Assembly: GCF_014066305.1 (NCBI RefSeq)
Contig: NW_023501052.1
Span: 618,501 to 682,500, forward strand
DNA length: 64,000 nt
Source: Letharia columbiana
Taxonomy: Eukaryota; Ascomycota; Lecanoromycetes; Lecanorales; Parmeliaceae
Direction of reading: 5' to 3'
This document shows, in pieces, positions 21,259-31,006 of this stretch. Under the pieces are notes generated by a model. It saw nothing but the letters and a program-made list of their open reading frames with translations. It was not told the origin of the DNA and made no database searches. The translations under genes were made by a program, and so were the position numbers. Within the stretch, counting starts at the first letter, position 1; each line of letters starts with the position of its first letter.

Positions 21259-22473
21259 CTAATTGATATTATACGGAGACACGCCCTCAGTATCTGCAAG
21301 CCTGAAGACATACTTTACAGCACTCGCTTTTCCATCCTTCAGGTTCTGCAGAGCCCCCTGAATACCTGCCAACCCTCCCGGCACCACTTCATACGGATGT
21401 CCCTTGAAGAAGCCCTTCTGCAAGCCCCTTGCGAAGTACCGGAAAAAGGCCATGGCAAACTCCTCATTGCCTGTCTGCATCCCCGTCTTCTTTTGCCAGG
21501 GATCCGAGTCCGTCCCGATTTGTGCAGCACCCACGGTTGTTGTTGACTTCTCAACCGTCTCAGGGATCTCCTTGTAATCTTTGCCGGGTAGCACTAGAGT
21601 GATCTTGCCACTGTTGTGGTCCAACACCTTGCAGATATTCTCATAGCTACCGTGGTCACTCACGGCGTCGAAAGCGTATTCAACTTGACCGCCAGCATTC
21701 TTCACGGCCGCCTTGAGGTTCTGAACAAGCTGTTCATCGCCATCTCGGTAGTCAAGAACGACATCTCCTTTGCTTGGGTCAATCAATCCCTCCACGTGTG
21801 GTATGCCCCTTCCGGCAACGCAGATCAGTGGGTGGATGTTGGACTGTCGGGCAAGCTGGATGGCGAAGGAACCGACCGCTGCCGCTGCACCGTAGATGAT
21901 CACAGGGATTGGAGTGGTGGTAGGGCGCCACGGTGGAGGAAGGCCGAGGCGCTGGTAGAGACCAAATGCTGCCGTCATTGCAGCTAATGGGATTGTGGCG
22001 GCCTCTGAATGTACGAGTCAGCAAAGCAACGTAACGACCGTGACGGAGACAAGCTGACCCTCAAAGCTCGTCTTCTTTGGAATATGAAACGTTGCGTGAT
22101 CCCAGCTAACAGCATATTCGGCATAGCTACCACCAGGCGCCATCATCTGGTGAAAAGCTGCCACGCGATCTCCTCGCTTGAATTCAACCACGTTCGAGCC
22201 AACACTGTGAACCACTCCCGCAATGTCGTCCCCTTGGTTCGAGCTTGTCCCTGTCCATTGCGGCCGTTTCCAGTCCTTGGGGTTGGAGCCAGAAACCACG
22301 ACTTTCGTCACCACCTGATCGGGTTCCGGGATTGGTATGGGAGAGTCAACGATCTCGACCTTTGGGCCTGCAGAGACAATTGCTTCTTTCATCTTGTGTG
22401 AATAAGTTGGTGAGAAGAGTCTGGCTGTCGTTGTAGAGAGGAAGCGGCGTGTGAAAGCTTGCAGCAAGGACAT
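21259..22473 (-). CDS. Medium-chain (MDR) quinone-oxidoreductase-like enzyme, 2 exons
   Basis: Exons 22,473-22,059 and 22,004-21,259 (54 bp intron) encode 386 residues. The core from about residue 28 (MKEAIVSAGPKVEIVDSPIP) follows the MDR fold: a catalytic domain with GSNPKDWKRP and GDDIAGVVHSVG, then a Rossmann segment with IYGAAAAVGSFAIQLAR for NAD(P)H binding. I see no cysteine/histidine set for catalytic zinc, so it belongs to the zinc-free quinone/enoyl reductase branch. Residues 1-27 (RRFLSTTTARLF) are basic and hydroxylated, like a mitochondrial presequence. A second ATG at 22,392 would give a form without it. Substrate is unknown; related fungal proteins include stand-alone trans-enoyl reductases, but nothing around it suggests a biosynthetic cluster. 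The spacing to the upstream gene is only 199 bp. Confidence 0.88.
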
Positions 22474-22672
22474 TGGCAAAGAGTATCGAATTCGTAGTGT
22501 AAAGTCAACATTCTTCGCGGGGTTGCATCATCGACGGCTAATTGCCGTAATGTCCGGCGTTAGTGTTGGTGGTGGAGAAGGGGTGCATGCAAAGAACGAC
22601 AGCTACTCCAATCGAAGCTCTTGGAAAAAGAAATGGCCCCTGAGGTATATGGTGGTAGTGCTTCGAGTCTCG

Positions 22673-23654
22673 TCATTTCTGCCGTATTGGTTTCGCCTTG
22701 CGCTTTTTGAAAACTACCCCAGAATCTGGAGAGTTCTCTTCTTGCTTGAGGGACTCCGGAGGTGCATCAACAACAGCTGTCTGGGTCAGAATCGTATCTA
22801 GTACCTCACCGGGACCTGCAGATTCCTCTTTCTTGATTGCTGGTGAGTCCAGATCAGCCTGATCTTCCTTTGTTGCATCATGACTGTCTGCCTGCTCCGA
22901 CCGGGACGATCGCCCAGATCCGAGGGGTTGCAAGCCTTCACCTTCTCTTATTACCCTTTTCGTACTTTTCAACAGCGTAGCCAGGTCATCCTCGTCAGCT
23001 CCCGCTCCAGGATACGTTCGTATTGTCGAACCCCACCCTCTCCTAATCACTGTTTCACCAGCCTCTTCCTCCTCTTCCTGCCCCTCAAACTTCCTCTTCC
23101 GTATCCCCACATTCAGCCCACCGAGTTTCACATCTTCACTCTCCTCTTCTTTCTTGAAAAAGTCATTATCGTAGACCACCTTTTCAGAAGTAATCTGCCA
23201 ATCTCCCGCCATCGCCATCTCTCTCCTGAAATCTTCCGGAACAGCGACACCCATCTCTGCTAGCTGTGTTAGCTGCCTTTTTCTGTCTGCCGGTGTTGCT
23301 TGCTGATTCCCGTCCACGGATGGAGGCGGGATAGCTGATCTTCTCTCCCATGGTGCGCCTCCACTTTTGGAGCCAGATGCTGAGACTACGCCATTCAGTC
23401 TGTCGACCTCATCTTTGGCTCTCTGCTTGTCTCGCTCATCCCGCTCGTGCCCTTTGTGAAGGTCCCGCAGGAATCGTTTGAGATTTCCCTGGTGCTTGGG
23501 TGTTGCTTCGTGATTGGTCTTTTCGAGCTTGGTATCGCGGACAAAGGTTTTGCAATGTTTACACCAGTATTTTGGCTATACAGAGACTGTCAGTAAAGGC
23601 ACTTGTTTGGCGGGGTCCGTTTGTGCATACCGTTGACTTCCAGTACTCCGACAT
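22673..23654 (-). CDS. U1-type zinc-finger protein, WBP4-like splicing factor, 2 exons
   Basis: A tiny first exon (23,654-23,631, eight codons, MSEYWKST) is joined by a 55 bp intron to 23,575-22,673, giving 308 residues. Residues 9-37 (PKYWCKHCKTF...) carry a U1/matrin-type C2H2 finger with C13, C16, H30 and H36, followed by a basic helix (HQGNLKRFLRDLHKG). The pattern is that of WW-domain-binding protein 4 and its fungal relatives, which associate with the spliceosome. No WW domain is visible here. The rest is charged and low-complexity, with a glutamate run near EEEEEAGE and a basic C-terminus (KKRKAKPIRQK) that may serve as a nuclear signal. The first exon was chosen because it provides the conserved N-terminus. 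The gene diverges from the stomatin gene across 307 bp. Confidence 0.88.
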
Positions 23655-23961
23655 TGCGGGCGATTACAGGCGGCCCACACTCCAAGGAATAGGACAATAG
23701 AGCAGGTTCTACTTGAACTGTCCCCTGCAGAAAGTCTTGATGTTGCCTTGTTGATCAGATCGTAAAGGAATAGAAGATATTCAAGGCAGAAGAAAGGAAC
23801 GTACGAGGCCTGAGTGAATCTCCACACTAGCGTCATAGGGCTGAGTCGAGCCAATGACTTTCGCCTTCAGCTTCAAAAAATCTACAAACGATTTCGATCT
23901 TCTGTACGGAGTACCGAATCCTCCTTGACTGGGGGCCCTAGCAACCATCCACCTAACCAAT
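23655..23961. promoter_or_regulatory. Shared divergent promoter region
   Basis: 307 bp separate the ATG of the zinc-finger gene (minus) from the ATG of the stomatin-like gene (plus), so both promoters and 5' UTRs must lie here. No clear TATA box is seen. Divergence alone does not show co-regulation. Confidence 0.45.
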
Positions 23962-25239
23962 ATGGCACTAAGGGAAGCATCTAGGGGCAGCTTGACCAGA
24001 ACAGCAACTGCTCTACTGCAGCCATCTCGACCACACTTCTACTCTAGACTACCAACCACTGCATCAACATGCCTCAATAGTACCGTGTTCCCAAGCAGGC
24101 AAATCCTACAGCCGCTTTCAAGAAGAAGCGCCTCTACATCTCCCTTCCCCTCCGCCTCCACCTCGGCTGCCCCGTCCTCCTACTTCCAACGGCCCTCCCT
24201 CCCTGCCAACACCATAATCCGCTTCGTGCCCCAACAAACTGCGTTCATAGTCGAGCGTATGGGGAAGTTCAAACGGATTCTTAACCCCGGCGTCGCCTTC
24301 CTCATACCTATAGTCGACCGCATCGCCTACGTGAAATCTCTAAAAGAGTCTGCTATGGAAATACCGCAACAAAGTGCAATTACGGCGGACAATGTGACGC
24401 TGGAACTGGACGGGGTGCTGTACACGAGGGTAGTTGACGCATATAAGGCTAGTTACGGGGTGGAGGACGCTGATTATGCTATCAGCCAGTTGGCGCAGAC
24501 TACGATGCGTAGCGAAATCGGTCGCCTCACCCTGGACCATGTCCTCCGCGAACGAGCTGCCCTGAACACCAATATCACGGAAGCAATCAATGAAGCGGCA
24601 AGGGATTGGGGCGTCGTCTGCCTACGGTACGAAATCAGAGACATCCACGCCCCAGATCCAGTCGTGAAGGCCATGCACAGACAAGTCACTGCGGAACGAA
24701 GCAAGAGGGCCGAGATTCTGGAGAGTGAAGGACAGAGACAAAGCGCCATCAATATCGCCGAAGGAAGGAAACAGAGCGTCATTCTTGCCTCCGAGGCATT
24801 GAAGAGCGAACAGATCAACATGGCGACCGGAGAGGCAGAGGCCATACTAGTCAGAGCGAACGCTACAGCAAGAGGCATCGACGCCGTAGCCGGCAGTTTG
24901 AATCAAGGCCAAGAAGCCGCTCGCGGAGCAGTAAGTCTGAGCGTAGCGGAGAAATACGTCGAGGCTTTCGGGCGCCTGGCGAAAGAGGGCACGGCGGTCG
25001 TGGTGCCGGGCAATGTAGGGGACATGGGCGGCATGATAGCGAGTGCGATGGCTGTGTATGGGAAGATTAGCGAAGGGCAGGCGAAGAGTATGGCCAAGGG
25101 GATGATTCAGGCGCCTGAAAGTCCAGAATCTACAGCCAAAAGTGCAGCGGATGCGACTGTGGATGCAGCGATGGGGAAGACGGATGAGGTGGCGAAGAGT
25201 GTGCTGCAGGGGTTTGAGGATACGAGGTGGAAGCGATAG
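23962..25239 (+). CDS. Mitochondrial stomatin-like protein (SLP2 type, SPFH domain)
   Basis: A single uninterrupted frame of 425 residues. Residues 1-60 are rich in arginine, serine and threonine with no acidic residue after position 5, typical of a mitochondrial presequence. The SPFH/band-7 domain starts near residue 86 (IIRFVPQQTAFIVERMGKF) and includes NPGVAFLIPIVDRI, ADNVTLELDGVLYTRV and the helical part QVTAERSKRAEILESEGQRQ. The alanine/glutamate-rich helix and AEAILVRANATARGI follow. SLP2 proteins assemble on the inner mitochondrial membrane and organise cardiolipin- and prohibitin-rich domains. Length and motif order match fungal homologues. The ATG is the first in frame and lies in a good start context. 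The 3' end converges on the metallopeptidase-like gene with 214 bp between stops. Confidence 0.95.
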   Translation: MALREASRGSLTRTATALLQPSRPHFYSRLPTTASTCLNSTVFPSRQILQPLSRRSASTSPFPSASTSAAPSSYFQRPSLPANTIIRFVPQQTAFIVERMGKFKRILNPGVAFLIPIVDRIAYVKSLKESAMEIPQQSAITADNVTLELDGVLYTRVVDAYKASYGVEDADYAISQLAQTTMRSEIGRLTLDHVLRERAALNTNITEAINEAARDWGVVCLRYEIRDIHAPDPVVKAMHRQVTAERSKRAEILESEGQRQSAINIAEGRKQSVILASEALKSEQINMATGEAEAILVRANATARGIDAVAGSLNQGQEAARGAVSLSVAEKYVEAFGRLAKEGTAVVVPGNVGDMGGMIASAMAVYGKISEGQAKSMAKGMIQAPESPESTAKSAADATVDAAMGKTDEVAKSVLQGFEDTRWKR

Positions 25240-25453
25240 GGAGTCGGTTTCACAGTGAGAGGCTTGCTCGGTCTTGTATGAATAGGGACAAAAACTTCTA
25301 CTTAATCTTCGAAACAGGCGGGTATCAGAGCATCTCTTCGAAACAGTACAGCATAGATAACTATCAGAGCTCTCTCAGAAGAAGAAAAAAAGTACAGCAA
25401 ACCAAACCAAACAAACATGACGATTCCCAACAACTCCAGCAGACCGACCAACC

Positions 25454-27878
25454 TCACACGAGCCTATTCTTTCTCCTCTGCCTCTCCCTAGCCTCAACCT
25501 CCACTTTGTTAGCCAAAGCCTGCTGCCTCTCCGCATCAGCGATTTCTTTTACCGTCTTCGATTCATTCTTCGCTGCAGCCAGCTGTTTCCTCGGCTCCGT
25601 TTCTCGCATCAGGCTCTGTTGTGACTCCAAAGTCTTCTTATCAGCCAAGTCTCGTTTCTTCTTCGCTTCCGCTTCTTTCTTGGCCAGTCCGATTCTTCTC
25701 CTCTGTCTGAAGGCCGCCATAAGACCCCTCGGCTGGCTTCGGAGCCTCTTCACTGTTTCCGACGTCGGTTCTTTCGGGACCTTATCGGTCAAAGACTCTG
25801 TGTGTTTAGGGTAGATTTCCGTGCTTTCGTCGACCGTCTTTGGCTGGTCTGACGTTAGCGGCGCCTGGGATGTGTTTTGAAGAAGCTTTGGCTCCTTCGG
25901 CGGACGTTCTGGGACGATGGCAAGCCCTGGAGTTGGTCGGCGAGTATGGGGAGCGAGGATCAATCGTTGGGCAGGCAGTGCGCCTGGCGAGGAGGCCCGG
26001 CGTTTACCATTGAATGTGGGATCCTGTCGCTTTGGGCTTTCGGGGAGCTGCTCCCGTTCAATCACAGCTTCCTCGATAACTTTTTCGTCCTTTGGCCGCT
26101 GTTCTTCCATGCTACCGGCCGCCTTTATCCGCTTCTTTTTTGCGGGTTGTGCGTGTGCTAGAGCAACGGCCTCTGCCAGCTCTTCTCTGGCGACCCTCTG
26201 CTCTTCGCTTTGCGACATGGTAGTGAACGAGTTGATGTACATGGAGGTAGCTCCGTCTCTTGGGACTTTAAAGATGCGCCAATCCTGTAAGTTGAAGGAA
26301 CGTTGCCACGTACTCATTTGGAAAAGCTTCTCGATGTAGCGCATGGATATCGTATTCCATATCCTCCTTTCCGGATCATTTTCTGTCCCTCGAAGAGGCC
26401 AGTCAGAGACACCGATGCCGTGCGAACCGTCAACTCTGTTGTTTATAGGGGCAATGTGACAACCAAACATGGTCTCTTCCCAAGCTCTGCCGCATTCAGA
26501 TTCTTGCCAGTCGAGCCAATAGACTTCTTTGTAGTAACGCGAGGTGTGCCAGTCCAACCACTGTTCTGCGCGATTCTTCATGTGCATACCTTCGATGGAG
26601 TGAGCCTGCACAATGTTAGCATGTTCTCAGAAGAGAGGTCTCAAGATATGAGACAGGATGAAGACTTACCAATTCATGGATTATCAAGACCGCGAACAGG
26701 AAGTTAAACCGCAGCTTCTGCGAAACCTCTTGATACTTTAATTGGCTCAGCTTCTTCGCAATAATGTAATAATCAGCGTGTATTCTGATGACCGAGCGCA
26801 CGAGATCGCCTTTTAATCCGTGATAGTCTCTTTCAATCCCTTTATAGTCGCAAATTGGAATTGACGTCCCCCAGGCACCAAACTCCTCGTATGCGAATCC
26901 ATCCACCTTATGTTTGAATGTAAAATGAATCAGATTCGACTTTCCAATAGCGTTGATATGTTCGATGACGGTTCTGGCTCTTTCTTCAGTCAGTTCGACA
27001 TGGTTATCAATCCGTTGGGAGAGCTTGCCATTTCTGGACGTCATTTCAGGATCGTCTCTTCGATTGCCCATTGCTAGAGTCACCCAGAACTGCATGCAGA
27101 TCTTTTGCGTCAGAAACATGGTTGCCAACTGTAAACCAGGTATGAGCTGGTCATATATTGCGTCTGGGGTATCATCGAAGTTTGACCTGTCAAAGATAGG
27201 ATGAATGTCATTGGTGAGAGTTGACTGCCTGCATCCCTCAAGATGCACAGCGCCGTTCTGATTCACTTCTTGAGCCCGGAAGCCGTGTCGTTCTTTTCGC
27301 CACTGCTTCCTGGATTGTTTCGGCAAAACACCTTCTCTTTTCCGCTTCTTGACATGGTCCCTGACTTCGCCTCGCGTTTCATAGAACCTCGAGGGCTTGA
27401 TTTCATTCTCGACAAGATAGCCTCTTGGCACCATTACTGATTGTGGGCTTTTCGTTGCCATATCTTTGATCACGACGCTTTCATTGATCCTCATCATCAA
27501 AGCTTCAACCTCTGGATCAAGTTGAGTAACGAACGAAGACTGTGGTAATCCATTGCCAGTCTCGTGCAACGCCTGATTCCGGTGTTCTTGGGCAAAACCT
27601 CTAGTAGCGGGAATATCGTCCTCAGAATCACTAGACTCGGAGAACAAAGTCTGCGACTTCCCGCTCACTGAGGAGGCTGTCGATGTTGTAGATCGATACG
27701 CGCCAGCTTCGACCTGGAGCTTCAAGCTCATATCTATTCGTGTTCCTGTTCCTCTATTTGGAGGGAGGCGAATGTCACGTGGTCGTAGACGGTCGAAAAT
27801 GGTAATACGAGGGAAGGATAGAGCGTTGTTGTGAAGCGTGGAGATCGCAGGACTGCGAGAAATGCAAAGGCTCGCCAT
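25454..27878 (-). CDS. Large protein with an HExxH zincin-like motif, function unknown, 2 exons
   Basis: Exons 27,878-26,670 and 26,605-25,454 (64 bp intron) encode 786 residues. The intron falls inside the motif: exon 1 ends ...VLIIHEL and exon 2 begins AHSIEGMH, so splicing creates HELAH (H401, E402, H405). A later ESECGRAWE block (about 438-446) offers a glutamate as a possible third zinc ligand. This pattern resembles fungal proteins annotated as putative metallopeptidase-like, where 'HE.AH' precedes an 'E.GxAWE' segment. Residues 1-400 contain a basic cluster (KKRKREGVLPKQSRKQWRKE) and acidic, serine-rich parts. Residues about 690-780 are an alanine/lysine/glutamate coiled coil. An in-frame ATG at 27,731 (residue 50) is an alternative start. 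Catalysis is not shown, only the motif. Confidence 0.75.
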
Positions 27879-28283
27879 CCTTTATGTTTTGAGGACTTCT
27901 ATCCAAGGAACAAAGTATTGTGCTCGAGTCAGAGCCTTTGTGTCGTCGCTCTTGTGTTGTCGCGCTTTAACACAGGACATAATGCGACAGCCGAAAAGGT
28001 ACAATCCCGCTGAGATGAGGAAAGTAATTGTGTCAGGTGGCGAGAATCGTCACTTCACCACTCAATGGTGACTGAGGTAGCAAGGCACCACAGGCTGTGA
28101 TCCTGAAGGAGCGGCAATTTTACACCAAGAACGACCAGCCTCTACACATGAGATCCTTCAACACATGTCAAATAGCACGGCCTCGGCTGTTCAAAACTCA
28201 GAAGCTGCCAGAAGGGTTCAACACTTCGATAGCTCTCAAGTGGAGGTTTTGACAGGATTCTTGGAGAGTGTAGGCCGCGATAC
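27879..28283 (-). promoter_or_regulatory. Upstream region of the HExxH gene and 3' region of the FAM192A-like gene
   Basis: 405 bp between two minus-strand genes. Two overlapping plus-strand frames (27,831-28,071) are shadows. No regulatory motif assigned. Confidence 0.35.
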
Positions 28284-29171
28284 TCAATCGTCTTCGTCGG
28301 AGCTATAGCCTGCCAGACCTAGACCTAGAGTACCTGGTGGCTTAGGACTCACGCTATTCTCTTGCTTAGGAGAAACCTTTGTAGTGATGGTTTCTGGTGG
28401 AGGAGGAGGTGGATGTGATGCGGAGACTCCAAAACTGGCTTTCTCCGTCGACGCGGTCTCAGGAGCAGTACCCTGAGGCTCTACAGGTTCTCTATAGCCC
28501 GCTTCCGTCCTCGAAACGGCCAGAGCTTCGCGTGTAGATGAGGCTTTCCTCAGCCCAACAGGTGTCTCGCCGGTAGATGAGCTCTTCCGTAGCTTCAAGC
28601 CCTTCAACCCTGCCCTATCGTTCTCCTTTTGTCCTTTTTCGTTTCCTCGCATTCACAGCCCACGCTGACTGTGATTCCCGGGCCGTAGGACTGCCAGCCT
28701 TTCCATCAACCTCCTCTCCACCCTCTAGTAGCTCTCTATCCTTTTCCTCCTGCTGTCTCCTGAATAGGTCTAGCTGCTCGCTGGTCTCCTTCTTGACCTC
28801 CTCCTCTTTCTTCCTTGTAGACTCGAGCACTGAATCCAGAAACTCGACTTCGTCTTCATCCAAGTTACGGAATTGGTTTCTGAGCTTGATGGACTCTTGG
28901 AAGGCTTCTTCTTTGGCGGCTAGAATGGACAAACAACACCTGACATGTCAGCCTAATCGTTCCCCAAGGATGTGTATGGTTTGACCTAGGATCAGTGATA
29001 GTCACCCTTATTCCCCTGCAACACCTCGTACAGCGTCTTCCCACCCTCGTGCCTGCTCTCTGCTTCTTTGCGACGACGGTTGGCTTCGATCTCTTGTTGA
29101 GCTTTTAGCCATTCATCGTCACGCTCTATGGGGGCGTCGGTGGTTCCGCAGGAAACGAAGCCTGAGGACAT
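28284..29171 (-). CDS. FAM192A/PIP30 (NIP30)-like nuclear protein with an apparent 1-base frameshift
   Basis: Exon 1 is 29,171-29,006 (MSSGFVSCGTTDAPIERDDE...), then an 86 bp intron and exon 2 from 28,919. The N-terminal block EWLKAQQEIEANRR, EGGKTLYEVLQGNKAAKEEAF and DEDEVEFLDSVLEST is the conserved core of the FAM192A/Fyv6 family (nuclear; linked to splicing in yeast and to the proteasome activator PSME3 in animals). In the assembled frame translation stops at 28,615 after NARKRKRTKGER. The next frame continues with a family-like C-terminus (GLKGLKLRKSS ... LGLGLAGYSSDEDD) to the stop at 28,284. A gain of one base in the T5 run (28,635-28,639) or T4 run (28,627-28,630) would explain it. No splice pair fits. 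A sequencing error is the simplest reading; a true truncated allele is possible. Confidence 0.8.
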
Positions 29172-29541
29172 TATAGGTGGAAGGTGAAGGGGGAATGAAG
29201 GGAGGAACGAGTAAGGATTTAATGCCTTGGTTATGCCTTGGTGATGCCTGGGTTCAGGCAATGTTTTGAAGGGAACTATTGCAATATTCTGTGGGTCAGA
29301 GAGATTGAACAAGCTTTTATTTAGTCTTGGCGCGAAGCCCCTGGTTCCGTCCTTCGGTCGGGACTGGGGCTGCCCAAGGCTGCCGTCTATTGGGTACACT
29401 TCCACTCAAACTTGCCAAATCTTTGGGGACTTGTGCCCTAAACCCCACCTACGGTCTACCCTGAAATTCGGTTAATCAGCATGCGCCACAAGAATTGGTC
29501 TGACTGCGAACAATTTTTGGCGCATAGGAAAAACAGCTTCA
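29172..29541 (-). promoter_or_regulatory. Upstream region of the FAM192A-like gene
   Basis: 370 bp between the ATG at 29,171 and the 3' end of the esterase pseudogene. The open frame of exon 1 extends upstream to about 29,405, but family alignment starts at the ATG at 29,171. No motif assigned. Confidence 0.4.
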
Positions 29542-30680
29542 TCAATTCAGCCAATACCCAGTGATAAAATCCACATCCTCCTTCAACCACTTCTCCACCA
29601 TCGTTGCATCTCCATCGAACCCATGATCCTCAGGTCTCACATCCAACCTAATTCCACTCCCTGGAAACTTCTTCTTCAGCGCTTCCACAAATCGCACACT
29701 CCCGGCAACCGGCGTCACTGAATCCTCGCTCTCATGCACTATTATTACCGGCGGAAATGTCTCCATCAGCGCCACCATCTCTACAGGAAACAGTTCCTTG
29801 CTCTCCCCGGGGAACTCTACCATCCGCCCGTTCTGCACCATGGAATACGCAATGTCCAGTCTTGAAGGTAGATATGCACTCGTCAGTACCGCCCCGGGAG
29901 CAACAGCCGCAACGTGCGCATCCACAATTACAGTCGGCAGCATTGGCATCCCGAGCGATAGTTTCTCAAATCTGGTGTTGAAGTAACGATCGCGTATGTC
30001 CAGTTGCGGGTAGAGGTCTATGACAGCTGTGATGCTGCCGGGGGCTGCGTGAGGGCGGATTGCATGGCTAGCCAGTCGCCCGAGCTATCGTCCACGACGA
30101 GAATGTGGGCGAGGTCAATTCACGGTGCCACCGGTGCCTTATGGGAGAGGACGGATTGTAAATCGCTGTGCAACCATCTTCACAAATCAAATGTGTCGAT
30201 TAGGATGTCAGTGCCAGTAGCTTCGGGGATGAAACGGTAATCTGCGGAGACGATGATACCGCCGTTGAGGAGTGCGAGGTCGAGGATCCAGTTTGCGAAG
30301 AAAAGGGGGATGAGTGAGGCGCCGGTTACCTGTTTTGTATATGTAGGTGAAGTGACTAGGAGTTTTGTACTTGAAATGAGAATGATGAGGTGGTTAGTTT
30401 GATTTAGAAATTGCTGACCAAAAACCGCCATGGAAGCGGACTACCAAGGAATGGTTCTTAGTTCCTGCCTTCAGGTCTTTGGTACCAGGATGTCGACGCC
30501 GATGGGGGTCTCATTGACGGCTTTGTCATGTATTGTGCTGATGCAAGTCCATATCTGGTTTGGTGGAACATATTTGGTTATATACGCCATGCATAAATTT
30601 GCCATGCAAGATCTTGAGAGTTGCAGAACGTTTTGGAAAGTCAAGGCAAGGCGAATTGCCCGATTCCTGCCGACACGACC
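29542..30680 (-). pseudogene. Broken alpha/beta-hydrolase fold-3 (esterase/deacetylase-like) gene
   Basis: Pieces of one protein are spread over several frames: ANLCMAYITKYVPPNQ near 30,600, LVVRFHGGF near 30,430 (the oxyanion-hole HGG), TGASLIPLFFANWILDLALL and SADYRFIPEATG near 30,250, then LAMQSAL and AVIDLYPQLD, and an intact C-terminal third with HESED (acid residue) and EDHGFD (histidine). Breaks: TGA stops at 30,180-30,182 and 30,120-30,122, a frame change at the G5 run 30,040-30,044, and another near 30,465. The nucleophile elbow reads DDSSGD where the family has GDSAGG, so both outer glycines are aspartate. The first stop and the glycine losses are all G-to-A steps. Family enzymes hydrolyse carboxylic esters; this copy should be inactive. 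Confidence 0.85.
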
Positions 30681-31006
30681 GTTCAAGCGCTAGCAGATCT
30701 CACGCTAGTCGAAGGCAGGATAGCTGGGGAAGCGTAGTATTTATACTCCAAAGGGAAGCAGATGATCATTGTTGGATTGATTATGCACCACCAATAAGGC
30801 GAGTTCGTGCAGGCAATCCTCGGGTGAGAGTCCCCGTTAGACCCTGCTAGCCTCCCCATCAGCCGCAGCCCATTTTCTCCATTCATGGGCCCCTTCTGAT
30901 CCACTACTGTTGCTTTCCATTACTTATATGCTGATGCAACAATCAGAGAATCCAAACGGTAATCGACCAAGCAAAGTTGACCAAACGCCATTCTCAAGCC
31001 GTAACC
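30681..31006 (+). promoter_or_regulatory. Region between the esterase pseudogene and the P450 gene
   Basis: About 326 bp between divergently oriented genes, containing the P450 promoter and 5' UTR and probably the old 5' end of the pseudogene. No motif assigned. Short plus-strand frames here have no domain. Confidence 0.35.

Noticed and set aside
28610..28660. An intron of about 47 bp (GTGAAT...GCAG) to explain the FAM192A frame change.
   Set aside because: Splicing there puts a stop directly after the junction and removes the conserved KRKR segment.
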